Assembly (NCBI GenBank): GCA_021297895.1
Contig: JAJTHN010000035.1
Location: 1-58,074, forward strand
Source of the DNA: Phycisphaeraceae bacterium
Lineage (GTDB): Bacteria > Planctomycetota > Phycisphaerae > Phycisphaerales > UBA1924
Direction: 5' to 3'
DNA: 58,074 nt
The translations under genes were made by a program, and so were the position numbers. Positions 25,636-35,112 of this stretch are shown here, piece by piece. Every line of letters starts with the position of its first letter. Positions within the stretch are counted from its first letter, which is position 1. The notes beneath the pieces are model-generated. The model was not told where the DNA came from. It worked only from the letters and a program-made list of their open reading frames with translations, and ran no database searches.

Positions 25636-25965
25636 TCAGTCACGATCCCGGTCGCGATCGCGATCTTTCATATAGAGGTAGACGGCGCTCAGCGCCGCCC
25701 GCTCCTGCGTCGAGAGGTCCTTGAGTTGCCGGCGGCCGGTGCTGATGTCGTTGGCGGCCTTGATCGCGATGGTCTCGAACTTCTCGGGGGCGATCCCCTG
25801 CACCGTGGCCGCCTGCGCAAAGCCCGGGTTCGCCGCCAGCGTCGTGGCCGCGGATGCCGATGCGGCTTCGCTCTTGTTGCCGCCACAGCCGCCGATCACC
25901 AACGCCGCGCTCAGCGCCGCGATGCCCAATCCCAGGACTGCCCGACTCGAAAGGGTGGCGATCAT
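25636..25965 (-). CDS. Small lipoprotein with acidic/basic repeat tail
   Basis: 109 residues. The signal peptide ends with the lipobox LVIGGC (Cys ~27), followed by GGNKSE. The middle is helical and ordinary (ETIAIKAANDISTGRRQLKDLSTQERAAL), and the protein ends in alternating Arg–Asp (RDRDRDRD) from a short CGATCG-like repeat. No family recognised. It is convergent with the helicase gene and separated from it by 16 bases. Confidence 0.6.
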   Translation of the reverse strand: MIATLSSRAVLGLGIAALSAALVIGGCGGNKSEAASASAATTLAANPGFAQAATVQGIAPEKFETIAIKAANDISTGRRQLKDLSTQERAALSAVYLYMKDRDRDRDRD

Positions 25966-26099
25966 GCCCCCATGGTACCCAAGCCCTGCAGCGGATCACA
26001 CCCGGATGCTGCGCTCACGACGCCACTCGACCCGGCCCGCCGTGTATACTGGATTGATTCTCATTCTGAGGGGAACCCTCGGCCCGCGGAGTCGCGCCC

Positions 26100-27068
26100 A
26101 TGAAGCCCGGCATCTCGTACAACAACATCATCGCCAACGATGAGGCCAAGATCGCCCAAGCCTGGGCCGACAAAGCCCCCGAGACCCCGCACGAGCAGAT
26201 CGACGCCGACAAGTTCTACATCACCCAGCACTACGAGCGATACACCGCCGACGATCACGATGTCTGGCGCGACCTCTTTGACCGGCGATGGGCCATGCTC
26301 GAGCAGCAGGTCAGCCGCCAGTTCATCGAGGGCATGAAGGTCCTCAAACTCACCCGCGATCGCCTGCCCCTGCTAGATGATGTCGTCCTGACCAAGGACA
26401 TCACCATCGCCGGCGGCAAGATCCTGCCCAAGGGCACCCGAGTCGACGGCGTCAACAAGTTCCTCGGCGCGGTCAGCAACTGGGCCTCGTACGGCGTGCC
26501 GGGATATCTGCCCGCCAAGGCGTTTTTCGCCTGCTTGGCCGCACGCGAGTTCCCCACCACCGTCCTCATCCGCCCGCGGGAGGTCATGGACTATCTCCCC
26601 GAGCCGGACATCTTCCACGACGTTTTCGGCCACGTCCCGCTCCACACGCTCAAGGTCTTTGCCGATTTCCTGCAGACCTACGGCCGCGCCGCCATGATCT
26701 GCGACAGCCCCGAGCACATCGAGCGTCTGGGCCGCCTGTTCTGGTTCACCGTCGAGTTCGGCCTCATCCGCGAAGATGGGCAGGTCAAGGTCTATGGCTC
26801 GGGCCTGGTCAGCAGCCACGCCGAGAGCGCCTACGCCCTGAGCGGCCGGTGGGAAGCCAAGGGCGAACACATCGAACCGATCAAGGAGCGGCCCCAGCCG
26901 GTCTGGCGCCCCTTTGACCTCGAACAGGTCTGCAACACCCCCTTTGAGATCGACCACTACCAGCCAATCTACTACGTGCTCGACAGTTTCGAGCAGCTCC
27001 GCGACGCCATGAGCGAGTACGCCGAGCAGGTCATCGGCTCCGCGGGCCTGGCCGCGGCACGGGGCTGA
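26100..27068 (+). CDS. phhA: Phenylalanine 4-monooxygenase
   Basis: 322 residues. Hydroxylates phenylalanine to tyrosine with iron, oxygen and a pterin cofactor. Iron ligands are His173 and His178 (FHDVFGHVPLH) and Glu219 (FTVEFGL); the His–Glu spacing of 41 residues equals that of the monomeric Chromobacterium enzyme. Also PEPDIFHDVFGH and SSHAESAYAL are present. No N-terminal ACT regulatory domain occurs. The gene is single and is followed after 70 bases by a strong hairpin. A pterin recycling partner (phhB) is not adjacent. Confidence 0.93.
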   Translation: MKPGISYNNIIANDEAKIAQAWADKAPETPHEQIDADKFYITQHYERYTADDHDVWRDLFDRRWAMLEQQVSRQFIEGMKVLKLTRDRLPLLDDVVLTKDITIAGGKILPKGTRVDGVNKFLGAVSNWASYGVPGYLPAKAFFACLAAREFPTTVLIRPREVMDYLPEPDIFHDVFGHVPLHTLKVFADFLQTYGRAAMICDSPEHIERLGRLFWFTVEFGLIREDGQVKVYGSGLVSSHAESAYALSGRWEAKGEHIEPIKERPQPVWRPFDLEQVCNTPFEIDHYQPIYYVLDSFEQLRDAMSEYAEQVIGSAGLAAARG

Positions 27069-27138
27069 GCCACGCCGCCGCGAGTCCGACGGCTCAGTAT
27101 CCATACACACACCATACAGACGGCTCGGTCATCCTGAC

Positions 27139-27163
27139 AAAAACCGACTATCTGTCGGTTTTT
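27139..27163 (+). terminator. Bidirectional-looking intrinsic terminator after phhA
   Basis: A perfect 10-base stem, AAAAACCGAC / GTCGGTTTTT, with a five-base loop TATCT lies 70 bases after phhA. The T run on the 3' arm (A run on the 5' arm) makes it able to end transcription in both directions. It separates phhA from ybeY. Confidence 0.6.
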
Positions 27164-27260
27164 GGACCCCTTATCCCCTTTGGGCCTCTCGAACTCAGTC
27201 CCGAGCGCCCGTCCGAGCCCCCACTGCGGCCTGTTGTCCCTACCATCGACGCTGGTACGC

Positions 27261-27809
27261 ATGGCACAGGACCCCGCCCAACCCACCGCCAGTCACGCCG
27301 CGGACCCCGCGGCCCGGGGTACGCCCGGAGCACCGGCGCTCCGGCCCGCGGTCGACATCATCGCGCCCGCGGCGTTGCCGGCGGCCGATCGGCTCTGGCT
27401 GGCCGAGCGGACCGCCGAAGCCGGGGCGTATCTCGCGCCCCGATCAGGTGGGGAGGTCCGGATCCGGATCATCGCCGACGCCGCGATGGCCGAGGCCCAC
27501 GAGCGGTACTCCGGCGTGCCCGGCACGACGGACGTGCTGACGTTCGACCTGGCCGAGGGGATGGCGGCACAGGGCGAGCCGTTCGATGTGGACATTCTTT
27601 TGTGCATCGATGAGGCCTCGCGCCAGGCCGCGGCAAGGGGGCACGCGGTGCGCGATGAACTGCTGCTGTACGCGGTGCACGCGCTGCTGCACTGTCTGGG
27701 CGAGAACGACCACGACGAGCACGACGCCGCGCGCATGCACGCCCGCGAGGATCGGACCCTGTCGGCGCTGGGCCTTGGCCCGGTGTACGCACGGGAGCCG
27801 CGAGCATGA
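27261..27809 (+). CDS. ybeY: Endoribonuclease YbeY (16S rRNA maturation)
   Basis: 182 residues from ATG 27261. YbeY is a zinc-dependent RNase for 16S rRNA 3' end processing and ribosome quality control. The metal motif is HALLHCLGENDH, with His140, His144 and His151, a spacing H-x3-H-x6-H like the GYDDH variants rather than H-x5-H. GTTDVLTFDLAEG precedes it, as in the family. A ~30-residue Ala/Pro leader is not conserved. It overlaps the CorC-like gene by four bases (ATGA); ybeY–corC adjacency is common in bacteria. Confidence 0.88.
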   Translation: MAQDPAQPTASHAADPAARGTPGAPALRPAVDIIAPAALPAADRLWLAERTAEAGAYLAPRSGGEVRIRIIADAAMAEAHERYSGVPGTTDVLTFDLAEGMAAQGEPFDVDILLCIDEASRQAAARGHAVRDELLLYAVHALLHCLGENDHDEHDAARMHAREDRTLSALGLGPVYAREPRA

Positions 27810-29164
27810 ACGACGCCGCGATCTTCTTCTGGCTCGCCGTCATCGCCACGCTGCTGGCGGCGGTCATCGCGACGCTCGCACAGTCGCTGGCGCAGGCCCC
27901 GCGCGCCGCGGCGGAGGAACTGGCCGCATCGCTCAACCGCCCCAAGGCCCTGCGCCGGGTCCAGCGGATCTTCGATGACACGACGGGGCACGCCCTCTCT
28001 CTTGGGCTGTTCCAGGTCGCGTTCTCCGCCGTCAGCGTCGTCGCGACGGTGCGCTACGTCGCGATCCTGCGCGACGGGATGAACCCGTCGGATCTTGTGG
28101 GCTTTCTGGATGTGACCCTCGGTGTGATCATCGCGGTCATCGTCCAGTGGCTGTTTGTCATCGTCATTCCCGGCGCGATCGCCCGTCACGCCGGCGCCCG
28201 CGTGATCTTTGCCCGGTCGCTGCTGCTGCGATCGATCGACGCCCTGCTCTGGCCTCTCCGCGGCGTGTGGCGGTTCTTCGATGAGGTCGTCCGCCGCCTC
28301 GCGGGCGTGCAGGCGATCGACGCCGAGCAGCAGGTCGAGGCCGATCTGCTCAGCGTGATCGAAGAGGGCCAGGCAACCGGCGCTCTGAAGGAAGAAGAGC
28401 GCGAGATGCTCGAGGCCGTCGTGCGCTTCCGCGACCTTTCGGTCGCGCAGATCATGACCCCGCGCACCGACATCGAGGCGATGGAGGCCACGAACAACCT
28501 CGGCGAGATCACCCGCACCGTCAAGCGCCTTGGCCACTCGCGCATCCCCGTCTACGACGAGAACCTCGACCAGATCCTCGGCATCTTCTATGTCAAGGAT
28601 CTCATGCACTGGCTGGGCGGATCGGGCAACGCCGGCAAGCCGTTCGACCTCAAGTCCATCCTGCGTCCGGCCTTCTTCGTTCCCGAAACCAAGACCGTCC
28701 GCGAGCTGCTGCGCGAACTGATGGACAAGAAGGTCCACATCGCCATGGTCGCCGACGAGTACGGCGGCACCGCGGGCCTGGTCACCATCGAGGACATCGT
28801 CGAAGAGGTCTTCGGCGAGATCCGCGACGAGTACGAGCCCACCACGCCCGAGACCCCCGACGTCGTGCTCAATCTCCCCGAACGCTCCGCCCAACTCGAC
28901 GCCGCGGCACGCATACTCGACGTGAACGATGCGCTCGAACCCCTGGGCGTGCAACTGCCGGCCAGCGAGGACTACGACACCGTCGGCGGCTTCATCATGA
29001 CCACCCTCGGCCGCGTGCCGGCCTCGGGCGAGAATCTCGAGCACGAGAACATGGCCCTGACCATTCTCGAGGCCAAGCCCAACCGCATCGTCCGCGTGCA
29101 ACTGCGCGTGCGCAGCGCCGACGACCCCGCCCCGAACCACGCGGCAACCGTGGCGCCGGAGTAA
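27806..29164 (+). CDS. CNNM/CorC-family CBS-domain transport or hemolysin-like protein
   Basis: 452 residues. N-terminal ~150 residues hold membrane segments with the CNNM transmembrane (DUF21-like) layout, though short and divergent. Two CBS motifs follow (~215–345: [64 protein letters not shown]). A C-terminal CorC/HlyC domain covers ~365–440 ([14 protein letters not shown]). Such proteins are linked to Mg2+/Co2+ export and resistance. Coupling to ybeY by a four-base overlap is typical. Start is fixed by the overlap. Confidence 0.85.
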   Translation: MNDAAIFFWLAVIATLLAAVIATLAQSLAQAPRAAAEELAASLNRPKALRRVQRIFDDTTGHALSLGLFQVAFSAVSVVATVRYVAILRDGMNPSDLVGFLDVTLGVIIAVIVQWLFVIVIPGAIARHAGARVIFARSLLLRSIDALLWPLRGVWRFFDEVVRRLAGVQAIDAEQQVEADLLSVIEEGQATGALKEEEREMLEAVVRFRDLSVAQIMTPRTDIEAMEATNNLGEITRTVKRLGHSRIPVYDENLDQILGIFYVKDLMHWLGGSGNAGKPFDLKSILRPAFFVPETKTVRELLRELMDKKVHIAMVADEYGGTAGLVTIEDIVEEVFGEIRDEYEPTTPETPDVVLNLPERSAQLDAAARILDVNDALEPLGVQLPASEDYDTVGGFIMTTLGRVPASGENLEHENMALTILEAKPNRIVRVQLRVRSADDPAPNHAATVAPE

Positions 29165-29183
29165 TCACCCCGGCATTCGACGA

Positions 29184-30800
29184 CTACCGCCGCGGATTGC
29201 GGTTGGGTGTCTTGCCGCGCCCGCCGGGGCCGATCGGGCCGCCTCCTCGCGGACCACCGCCGCCGCCACCGCCGTCAGTCGGCGGCGGAACGCGCCGCGG
29301 CTGGCCCAGTGGCTCGGCTCGATTCGCGTCGGGCTGATCCGGACCGGGCTCGCCCGCGGGGCCGGCCGCCGCGTCGCCCTGCTCATCGCCGGATGATGAC
29401 GATTCGCCGAGGCCCTGCTCGCCGACCGACGCGGATTCACCATCGGTCGCGTCATCATCGCCGCCCGCCGTGAGGCTATCGGCCGAAGGCTGATCGTTGC
29501 CCGAGTTGCCCACGCCTCCCGCAGCACCGCCGGAGACCCGCGCGAAGATCAACCGTCCCGCGCTGGTCTGCACGCTGCTGGTCACTTCGATCCCCACCTC
29601 TTGCCCCACGCTCGACGCGCCGTTCTCGACGACGATCATCGTGCCGTCATCGAGAAAGCCCACGCCCTGCCCGGGCTGTTCGCCGCGGCGGAGCACTCGC
29701 AGGCGCAAGGTCTCGCCCGGCAGCAGCGCGGGCTTGAGGCTCGCGGCCAAGGCCGGCAGGCTGACCACGCTCACGCCGCGGATGCCAGCCATCTTCACCA
29801 GCCCGCCGTCGGCGGTCAGCAGCCCGGCGGGGAGGGCCTTGGCCAGTTCGATCAGTTGCTGATCCACGCCCTTGCCCGGAACGGGCGTCTCGTCGATGCT
29901 CAGGTCCAGCGTGCCCAGGCGCTGGAGCGTTCCGATGGTCTCCATCCCGCGGCGGCCCTTGGCCCGCTTGAGGCGGTCGGCGCTGTCGCCCAGGCGCTGG
30001 AGTTCCTCGATGACAAAGCGGGGCACCACCAGCGGCACCTGCACGAATCCCGTCTGGGCAACCTCCACGATGCGGCCATCGATGAGCACGCTGGTGTCCA
30101 CGACCATGGGCTTCGGCCCGCGGAGCTGCTTGGCAAACTCGATGTACGGGATCGCCAGACGGAAGTCATCCTGCGTCTGCAGCACCACGCTGATGCCGAA
30201 GTAACACAACGCAATACCCATGAGAACCTTGATGGCGTTGATCAGTTGCGGCTGATCGACCTGATAGGCCGTCACGAGAAGTTCGAGCACGAAGCTCAGC
30301 AGGAACGTGCCCAGCATCCCCGCCACAAGCCCGAAGAACACGCCGAAGATCAACGAGAGCTTCTTCCGCGGCGTCAGCAGATCCACCAGCACGATGGTGC
30401 CCGCGAAGAGAAAGGCGACCAGCAGCGTGATCCACCAGCCAAAGTCGACCTGAAACTGGAACTCCGCCGCGGACTGCGTCGAGCCGGAGAGCCCGCGGGG
30501 TCGCGGATCTTCGCCGCCGCCGCCGCCCGCACCACTCGCACCACTCGCACCACTCGCACCGCTCGCACCGCCCGCACCGCCGGATGGGCCCGGGGTGATG
30601 GAGCCCGAAGGCCGCTCGATCGGTCGCTCGATGGCCGAGATCGTGTTCCGCTCGCCCTGCGCCCATCGCTGCAGCGGCTCGAGCACATACACCAGTGTGA
30701 CGACAAAGAACAGAATAAGGAACACCATCCGCACGATCCGCACCAGCACCTGCCGATCCGCCATCACCTTCTCGCGCGGATTCATCTGTTCGTTGGCCAT
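29184..30800 (-). CDS. Membrane PIN–TRAM domain protein (YacL-like)
   Basis: 538 residues from ATG 30800. One membrane segment at ~22–40 (VFLILFFVVTLVYVL) is followed by a Gly/Ala/Ser-repeat linker and three further segments. Residues ~215–330 form a PIN domain (PMVVDTSVLIDGRIVEVAQTG with the first acidic residue, LLTADGGLVKMAG). Residues ~340–410 are a TRAM domain (PGETLRLRVLRRG…VGFLDDGTMIVV). The C-terminal ~130 residues are acidic then Gly/Arg-rich and disordered. PIN–TRAM proteins such as YacL are probable RNases. The linker contains six 9-bp repeats. Convergent with the CorC-like gene. Confidence 0.8.
   Translation of the reverse strand: MANEQMNPREKVMADRQVLVRIVRMVFLILFFVVTLVYVLEPLQRWAQGERNTISAIERPIERPSGSITPGPSGGAGGASGASGASGASGAGGGGGEDPRPRGLSGSTQSAAEFQFQVDFGWWITLLVAFLFAGTIVLVDLLTPRKKLSLIFGVFFGLVAGMLGTFLLSFVLELLVTAYQVDQPQLINAIKVLMGIALCYFGISVVLQTQDDFRLAIPYIEFAKQLRGPKPMVVDTSVLIDGRIVEVAQTGFVQVPLVVPRFVIEELQRLGDSADRLKRAKGRRGMETIGTLQRLGTLDLSIDETPVPGKGVDQQLIELAKALPAGLLTADGGLVKMAGIRGVSVVSLPALAASLKPALLPGETLRLRVLRRGEQPGQGVGFLDDGTMIVVENGASSVGQEVGIEVTSSVQTSAGRLIFARVSGGAAGGVGNSGNDQPSADSLTAGGDDDATDGESASVGEQGLGESSSSGDEQGDAAAGPAGEPGPDQPDANRAEPLGQPRRVPPPTDGGGGGGGPRGGGPIGPGGRGKTPNRNPRR
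30528..30581 (-). repeat. Six 9-bp coding repeats in the PIN–TRAM linker
   Basis: Six units of CGCACCACT or CGCACCGCY (forward strand) encode repeated Gly-Ala-Ser/Gly in the reverse-strand gene. The array lies in the linker after the first membrane segment and is a likely site of length variation. Confidence 0.75.
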
Positions 30801-30864
30801 AGACTTGAGTTTACTCCATTCCGCAAGCCGCTCGTGCCGCGTTGCGTTCAGAGGTTCACCACCG

Positions 30865-31209
30865 ATGCTCAAGGCCCTGTTCGTCCCGCTCCTGCTCATC
30901 GTCGTTGGTTCCGGCTGGCTCATGGCCTCTCTGGGCTATCTCCCCGACGGTGTCAACTGGCTCTGGGTCGGCGTGCTGGCGCTCTCGGGTGTCGGGGTGC
31001 TGATCTCCGGGTGGAACCGCTTCAGCGCCGTCCTCGGCCCCATGCTCCTGCTCGGCGCGGTCCTCTCAACGCTCCGCCAGATGTCGCTGCTTTCGCTGGA
31101 AGTCGAGCTGCCCATCCTGGTCATCGCTCTCGGGTCGCTGCTGCTGTTCGTGCGCATCGCGCGGCTGCCGCTGCCAGCCTGGTACACCCCGCCGCCGACG
31201 AGCAAGTGA
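30865..31209 (+). CDS. Small three-helix membrane protein
   Basis: 114 residues starting MLKALFVPLLLIVVGSGWLMASLGYLP. Three hydrophobic helices separated by short loops (VNWLWVGVLALSGVGVLISG; LPILVIALGSLLLFVRIARL) and a PPPTSK tail. No family recognised; it resembles LiaI/LiaF-type or DUF5668-like small envelope proteins. It is divergent from the PIN–TRAM gene, 64 bases apart, and upstream of the DoxX-like gene. Confidence 0.6.
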   Translation: MLKALFVPLLLIVVGSGWLMASLGYLPDGVNWLWVGVLALSGVGVLISGWNRFSAVLGPMLLLGAVLSTLRQMSLLSLEVELPILVIALGSLLLFVRIARLPLPAWYTPPPTSK

Positions 31210-31314
31210 CCCCGATCGCGCGGCCCAAGCCGGTGCCGCGCGATCCGTCGCGCCCCATACCTGCGTGCCGGATTGGCGAGCGCACGCCCCGCGGGCCGAT
31301 ATCCCATCTGGCCC

Positions 31315-32262
31315 ATGTCCTTCAAGCAACACATCGCGCTCTCGATGACCCCCATGTGGCTCCGCGTGGCCATCGGGCTGACGTTCCTGTGGGCCGGCGC
31401 GGGCAAGTTGCTCGTTCACGTCCCGTTTCAGGGCGAGCCCGCCGCGCGTCTGGCCAACATGGGCGTCGCGATCACCCCCACCGCAAGCCCCGCCGCGCCC
31501 GCGACGGACACCGCACCCGCGGCCACGCCACCTGCCCCCACAATCTCCCCGCCGAGCCAGCCCCTCCCAGAACCCAGTGCCGATCGCACCGGGCCCCACT
31601 CAACCAAATCCCCCGCCAAAGCCCCGTCAAAGGCCCCGCCACGCCGCAACCTCCCCACCGCCAGCGCCGAGACTGAGAATCTCCTGCCCGATGGCCCGAT
31701 CCCCGCGGCACGCCCGACGACCAAGCCCGCACCATCATCAAGCCCCGCGGCTCAGCCCACAGCATCGCCTTCAGCAATCTATCTCGCCCGAGACTTCCCG
31801 ACGCCGGTGACACTCCGCCGCGTCTACGGCCTGGCACTGGCCATCGATGATGACGCTCGCGTGCCCGCGAACGCGAAAAACCCTATGGCCCTCTTCCCGC
31901 CGAGCCTCGCGACCGGCTCCTGGCCAATCCGCTGGGCCTGGTTGGTCGCGATCACCGAGCTCTTCTGCGGCGCGGCGGTGCTTGCCGGGTTGCTCACGCG
32001 CCTGTCCGCACTCGCGCTGGCCGGCGTGATGGTCGGCGCACTCTGGCTCGATCGCATCGGCCCCGCCCTGATCCGTGAGGCCGCCATTTTCGGGGGTGCG
32101 GAGGCCGACGCGTGGTGGAACCCCGCCGCGTGGGGGCCGATGTGGTGGCAGTTCGGGCTGGTCTTGTGCTGCATGGCGCTGGTCACCAGCGGCCCCGGCC
32201 CGGTGTCGCTCGATGCCTTTGTCCTTGCACCGAGCAAGAAGAAGGAAGAGAAACCAGCCTGA
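31315..32262 (+). CDS. DoxX-like membrane protein with Pro/Ala-rich insertion
   Basis: 315 residues. The N-terminal helix WLRVAIGLTFLWAGAGKLL is the DoxX/DoxD entry motif. After it a ~95-residue Pro/Ala/Ser/Thr-rich insertion (mostly disordered) interrupts the domain, and the DoxX helices resume with WAWLVAITELFCGAAVLAGLLTRL and LALAGVMVGALWLDRI. DoxX proteins are quinol-linked or membrane redox partners, but the role here is uncertain. It precedes feoA after a 159-base gap with no clear Fur box, so an iron link is only positional. Confidence 0.65.
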   Translation: MSFKQHIALSMTPMWLRVAIGLTFLWAGAGKLLVHVPFQGEPAARLANMGVAITPTASPAAPATDTAPAATPPAPTISPPSQPLPEPSADRTGPHSTKSPAKAPSKAPPRRNLPTASAETENLLPDGPIPAARPTTKPAPSSSPAAQPTASPSAIYLARDFPTPVTLRRVYGLALAIDDDARVPANAKNPMALFPPSLATGSWPIRWAWLVAITELFCGAAVLAGLLTRLSALALAGVMVGALWLDRIGPALIREAAIFGGAEADAWWNPAAWGPMWWQFGLVLCCMALVTSGPGPVSLDAFVLAPSKKKEEKPA

Positions 32263-32421
32263 GTAGCCCTCTTTCGCGCTGCTCGCTCGATCGCTGGCGG
32301 ATCTGCAACTGTGTCTCAGCGCATGTCGGGCTTCCCCGCATTTTGGGAACCGAGGGTACCCTGAGGCTCAAGTTCGCCGGTTGGCAACGACACCCGCTCG
32401 TGGGTGGACTAACCTTCGCTC

Positions 32422-32715
32422 GTGAGCGAAGACACCGCCAAATCGTGCGACAGGACCTGTCCCGCCCAGATTTCCCTGGCTCAGTTGCGACCGGGCGAGT
32501 CCGGGGTCGTCTGTTCGGCGACTCTTGAACCCGCCGAGGCCGAGCTGCTCGCGGCCATGGGGCTGATGCGTGAGACGCGCGTGACCATGTGCCGCCCGGG
32601 CGAGCCGTGCATCATCGCCGTTTCCACCGGCCGCCCCGGCTCAGCAGTGAACTGCAGTTGCCGCCTGGGCATCGCCCGTCCGCTGGCTGAGAAGATCTTC
32701 GTCTCGCATCCGTAA
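32422..32715 (+). CDS. feoA: FeoA-family ferrous iron transport accessory protein
   Basis: 97 residues from GTG 32422. The SH3-like FeoA pattern is present: ISLAQLRPGESGVVCS, AELLAAMGLMRETRVTM, then PCIIAVSTG and RLGIARPLAEKIFV. The N-terminus carries SCDRTCP, two extra cysteines not usual in FeoA. FeoA is cytoplasmic and helps FeoB. feoB starts 78 bases downstream. Confidence 0.85.
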   Translation: MSEDTAKSCDRTCPAQISLAQLRPGESGVVCSATLEPAEAELLAAMGLMRETRVTMCRPGEPCIIAVSTGRPGSAVNCSCRLGIARPLAEKIFVSHP

Positions 32716-32793
32716 TCCTCCGCCGCGGCGACCGCGCATAGGTTGCGCGACTGCCCATCCCGTCCAGCCCATATCCCGCCTGAGCGCTGCCAC

Positions 32794-34854
32794 ATGAGTA
32801 CCAGCGACGCCCCCACCGTCTCGACGCCCACCCTCACCCCCCCGACTCAAGGGTCTTCGGCCCTTCCGGCCCGGGTCGCGTTGCTGGGCATCCCCAACAC
32901 CGGCAAGACCACGCTCTTCAACCGCCTGACCGGCCTGCGCCATCGCACCGGCAACTTCCCCGGAACGACGCTCGAGGCCCGGGTCGGGCGGATCAACATC
33001 GGCGGCGGGACGCACGCCAACGCGTCGCTTGTTGACCTTCCCGGGACGTACTCTCTGGAGATCGACCAGCTCGAGGCCGACACGTGCCGCCGCGTGCTCG
33101 ACGGTCGGCTGACCGAGGGCGGCGGCGCGGCCAGCGCGCCCGACGCGGTGGTGGTCGTGCTGGATGCCACGAACCTCAGCCGCAACCTTGTGCTCGCCGG
33201 CGAGGTGCTGCGTCGTCGCCTGCCGACGGTGGTGGCGCTGAACATGATGGACCTGGCGCGGAACCAGGGCCTGTCGATCAACTTGGACATCCTTCGCGAG
33301 CGTCTCGGCTGCCGCGTGGTCGCGATCAATGCTCGCTCCGGCGAGGGTGTCGATGCGCTGCTCTCGGCGCTCGGTCAGACGCTCAGCGACAGCGCGCCGC
33401 CCTCGCGCACGCCGCCGGGCGGGCGCTCGGTCGATGATCGCGCGCTGCACACCTGGGCCGAGGAGCTGCACGAAGCGTCGGCGAGCACGACGCGGCCGAT
33501 GCCCGCGCCGGGCTCGAGCGCGACGGACAAGGCGGACCGGATCCTGACGCACCCGGTGCTGGGGCTCGTCGCGTTCGTCACGATCATGGCCGGGCTGTTC
33601 ATGGCGATCTTCTCGCTGGCAACGGTCCCGATGGATCTGATCGACGGGCTGTTCGCGCACGCGGGTGATCTGGTCGGGCGCGTGCTGCCGGAGGGGATCC
33701 TGCACGATCTGATCGTCAACGGCGTGGTCGCGGGTGTCGGCGCGACGGTGATCTTCCTGCCGCAGATCTGCCTGCTGTTCTTCCTCATCTCGCTGCTGGA
33801 GGACACGGGCTATCTGGCGCGTGCGGCGTTTGTGATGGACCGCGTGCTGCGGCCGTTCGGTCTTCCCGGTCACTCGTTCGTGCCGCTGCTGTCCAGCCAT
33901 GCGTGCGCGCTGCCGGGCATCATGGCCGCGCGGGGCATTCCCGATCGGCGCGAGCGTCTGGCGACGATTCTGGTCGCGCCGTTCATGACCTGCTCGGCGC
34001 GACTCCCGGTCTACGTGCTGCTGACGGGCCTGATCTTCCCGCACAGCCCGCTGGGTGCGGCGCTGGCGTTCATCGGCTGCTATGCGCTGGGGATCCTCGC
34101 GGGCGTGTTCAGCGCGCTGATCGCGCGCCGAACGATCCTCCGCGGGCCGACGCGCCCGATGGCCCTGGAATTGCCCAGTTACAAGTTCCCGAGCATCCGC
34201 ACCGCGTTCATCACCATGTACGACCGCGGGCTGATGTTCCTCAAGAAGGCCGGCACCGTCATTCTGGCGATCTGCATCGTGCTCTGGTGGCTCGGCGCGT
34301 ATCCGCATGTGCAGCCCCCGGCGGAAGTCACGGCTCTGCGCGAGCAGGCCGCCGCGGTGCAGACCGCCCAGCCGGAGCAGGCCGAAGAACTCACGCTCAA
34401 GGCCGATCGCATGGAGCATCAGCACCAGGCGGCCAACTCGTTCCTGGGTCACGCCGGGCGCATCGCCCAGCCGATCTTCGCGCCGCTGGGCTTTGACTGG
34501 CAGGTGAGCATCGGCGTGCTGGCGAGCTTCGCGGCTCGCGAGGTGTTCGTCGGCACCATGGCGGTGCTGATCGTCGGCGATGAACTCGACGCGGGCGAGG
34601 CCGCGGCGGACCAGGGCGTTCGCGAGCAACTGGCCAGCGCGCAGCGTGCCGACGGTACCGCGGTCTTCTCGACGCCCACGGCATGGAGCCTGCTGGTCTT
34701 CTTCGTGCTGGCGATGCAGTGCCTGCCGACGCTGGTCGTCACGGCGCGGGAGGCCGGAGCGAGCAAGTGGGCGTTTGTCCAACTGGCGTGGATGTCGGGC
34801 GTGGCCTATGTTGCCGCGTTCATCGCGTACACCATCGCCAGCGCGATGACCTGA
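32794..34854 (+). CDS. feoB: Ferrous iron transporter FeoB
   Basis: 686 residues from ATG 32794. FeoB imports Fe2+ across the inner membrane and is driven or gated by an N-terminal G domain. G1 GIPNTGKTT at ~32–40, G2 GTTLE, G3 DLPGTYSLE and G4 NMMD are all present. Two Gate domains and about eight membrane segments follow (LGLVAFVTIMAGLFMAIFSL; GTMAVLIVGDE; AFIAYTIASAM). A cysteine pair lies in the core (SSHACALPGIM; FMTCSARLPVY), as in the family. Follows feoA; a 60-residue membrane protein lies 75 bases downstream in place of feoC. Confidence 0.95.
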   Translation: MSTSDAPTVSTPTLTPPTQGSSALPARVALLGIPNTGKTTLFNRLTGLRHRTGNFPGTTLEARVGRINIGGGTHANASLVDLPGTYSLEIDQLEADTCRRVLDGRLTEGGGAASAPDAVVVVLDATNLSRNLVLAGEVLRRRLPTVVALNMMDLARNQGLSINLDILRERLGCRVVAINARSGEGVDALLSALGQTLSDSAPPSRTPPGGRSVDDRALHTWAEELHEASASTTRPMPAPGSSATDKADRILTHPVLGLVAFVTIMAGLFMAIFSLATVPMDLIDGLFAHAGDLVGRVLPEGILHDLIVNGVVAGVGATVIFLPQICLLFFLISLLEDTGYLARAAFVMDRVLRPFGLPGHSFVPLLSSHACALPGIMAARGIPDRRERLATILVAPFMTCSARLPVYVLLTGLIFPHSPLGAALAFIGCYALGILAGVFSALIARRTILRGPTRPMALELPSYKFPSIRTAFITMYDRGLMFLKKAGTVILAICIVLWWLGAYPHVQPPAEVTALREQAAAVQTAQPEQAEELTLKADRMEHQHQAANSFLGHAGRIAQPIFAPLGFDWQVSIGVLASFAAREVFVGTMAVLIVGDELDAGEAAADQGVREQLASAQRADGTAVFSTPTAWSLLVFFVLAMQCLPTLVVTAREAGASKWAFVQLAWMSGVAYVAAFIAYTIASAMT

Positions 34855-34929
34855 ACCACTCGAATCGCCCCATCACCCGACACGCCCGCATCGCATCATG
34901 ACTCCTTCCGCGCGCCGCGCGACACGCCC

Positions 34930-35112
34930 ATGAGTTTCCCCATCCACGACTGGCAGTTCTGGGTCGTGACGCTCATCGCGCTGGCGGCGGCGTGGTACCT
35001 GGTGCGCAAGTTCATTCCGTCGAGGATGCTGCCGCGGATCCTCCGCCCGCGCAAGAAGGGCAAGAGCGTGAGCCTGACCATCAGCGCGGGGGATGGCAAG
35101 GGCAAGGCCTAG
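34930..35112 (+). CDS. Small single-pass membrane protein downstream of feoB
   Basis: 60 residues. One helix, WVVTLIALAAAWYLV, is followed by a basic tail (RKFIPSRMLPRILRPRKKGK) with no cysteines, so it is neither FeoC (a winged helix) nor the Cys-rich FeoB-associated protein. Its place directly after feoB on the same strand suggests a FeoB partner; there is no direct evidence. Its stop overlaps the end of the convergent acetyltransferase gene by four bases. Confidence 0.55.
   Translation: MSFPIHDWQFWVVTLIALAAAWYLVRKFIPSRMLPRILRPRKKGKSVSLTISAGDGKGKA

Noticed and set aside
30528..30581. CRISPR-like regularity of repeats here and at 8949 and 49597
   Set aside because: Unit lengths of 9–12 bases with no spacers; two of the three arrays are in coding sequence.
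32263..32421. Fur box or iron riboswitch before feoA
   Set aside because: No palindromic GATAAT-type site and no riboswitch fold is visible in this GC-rich gap.
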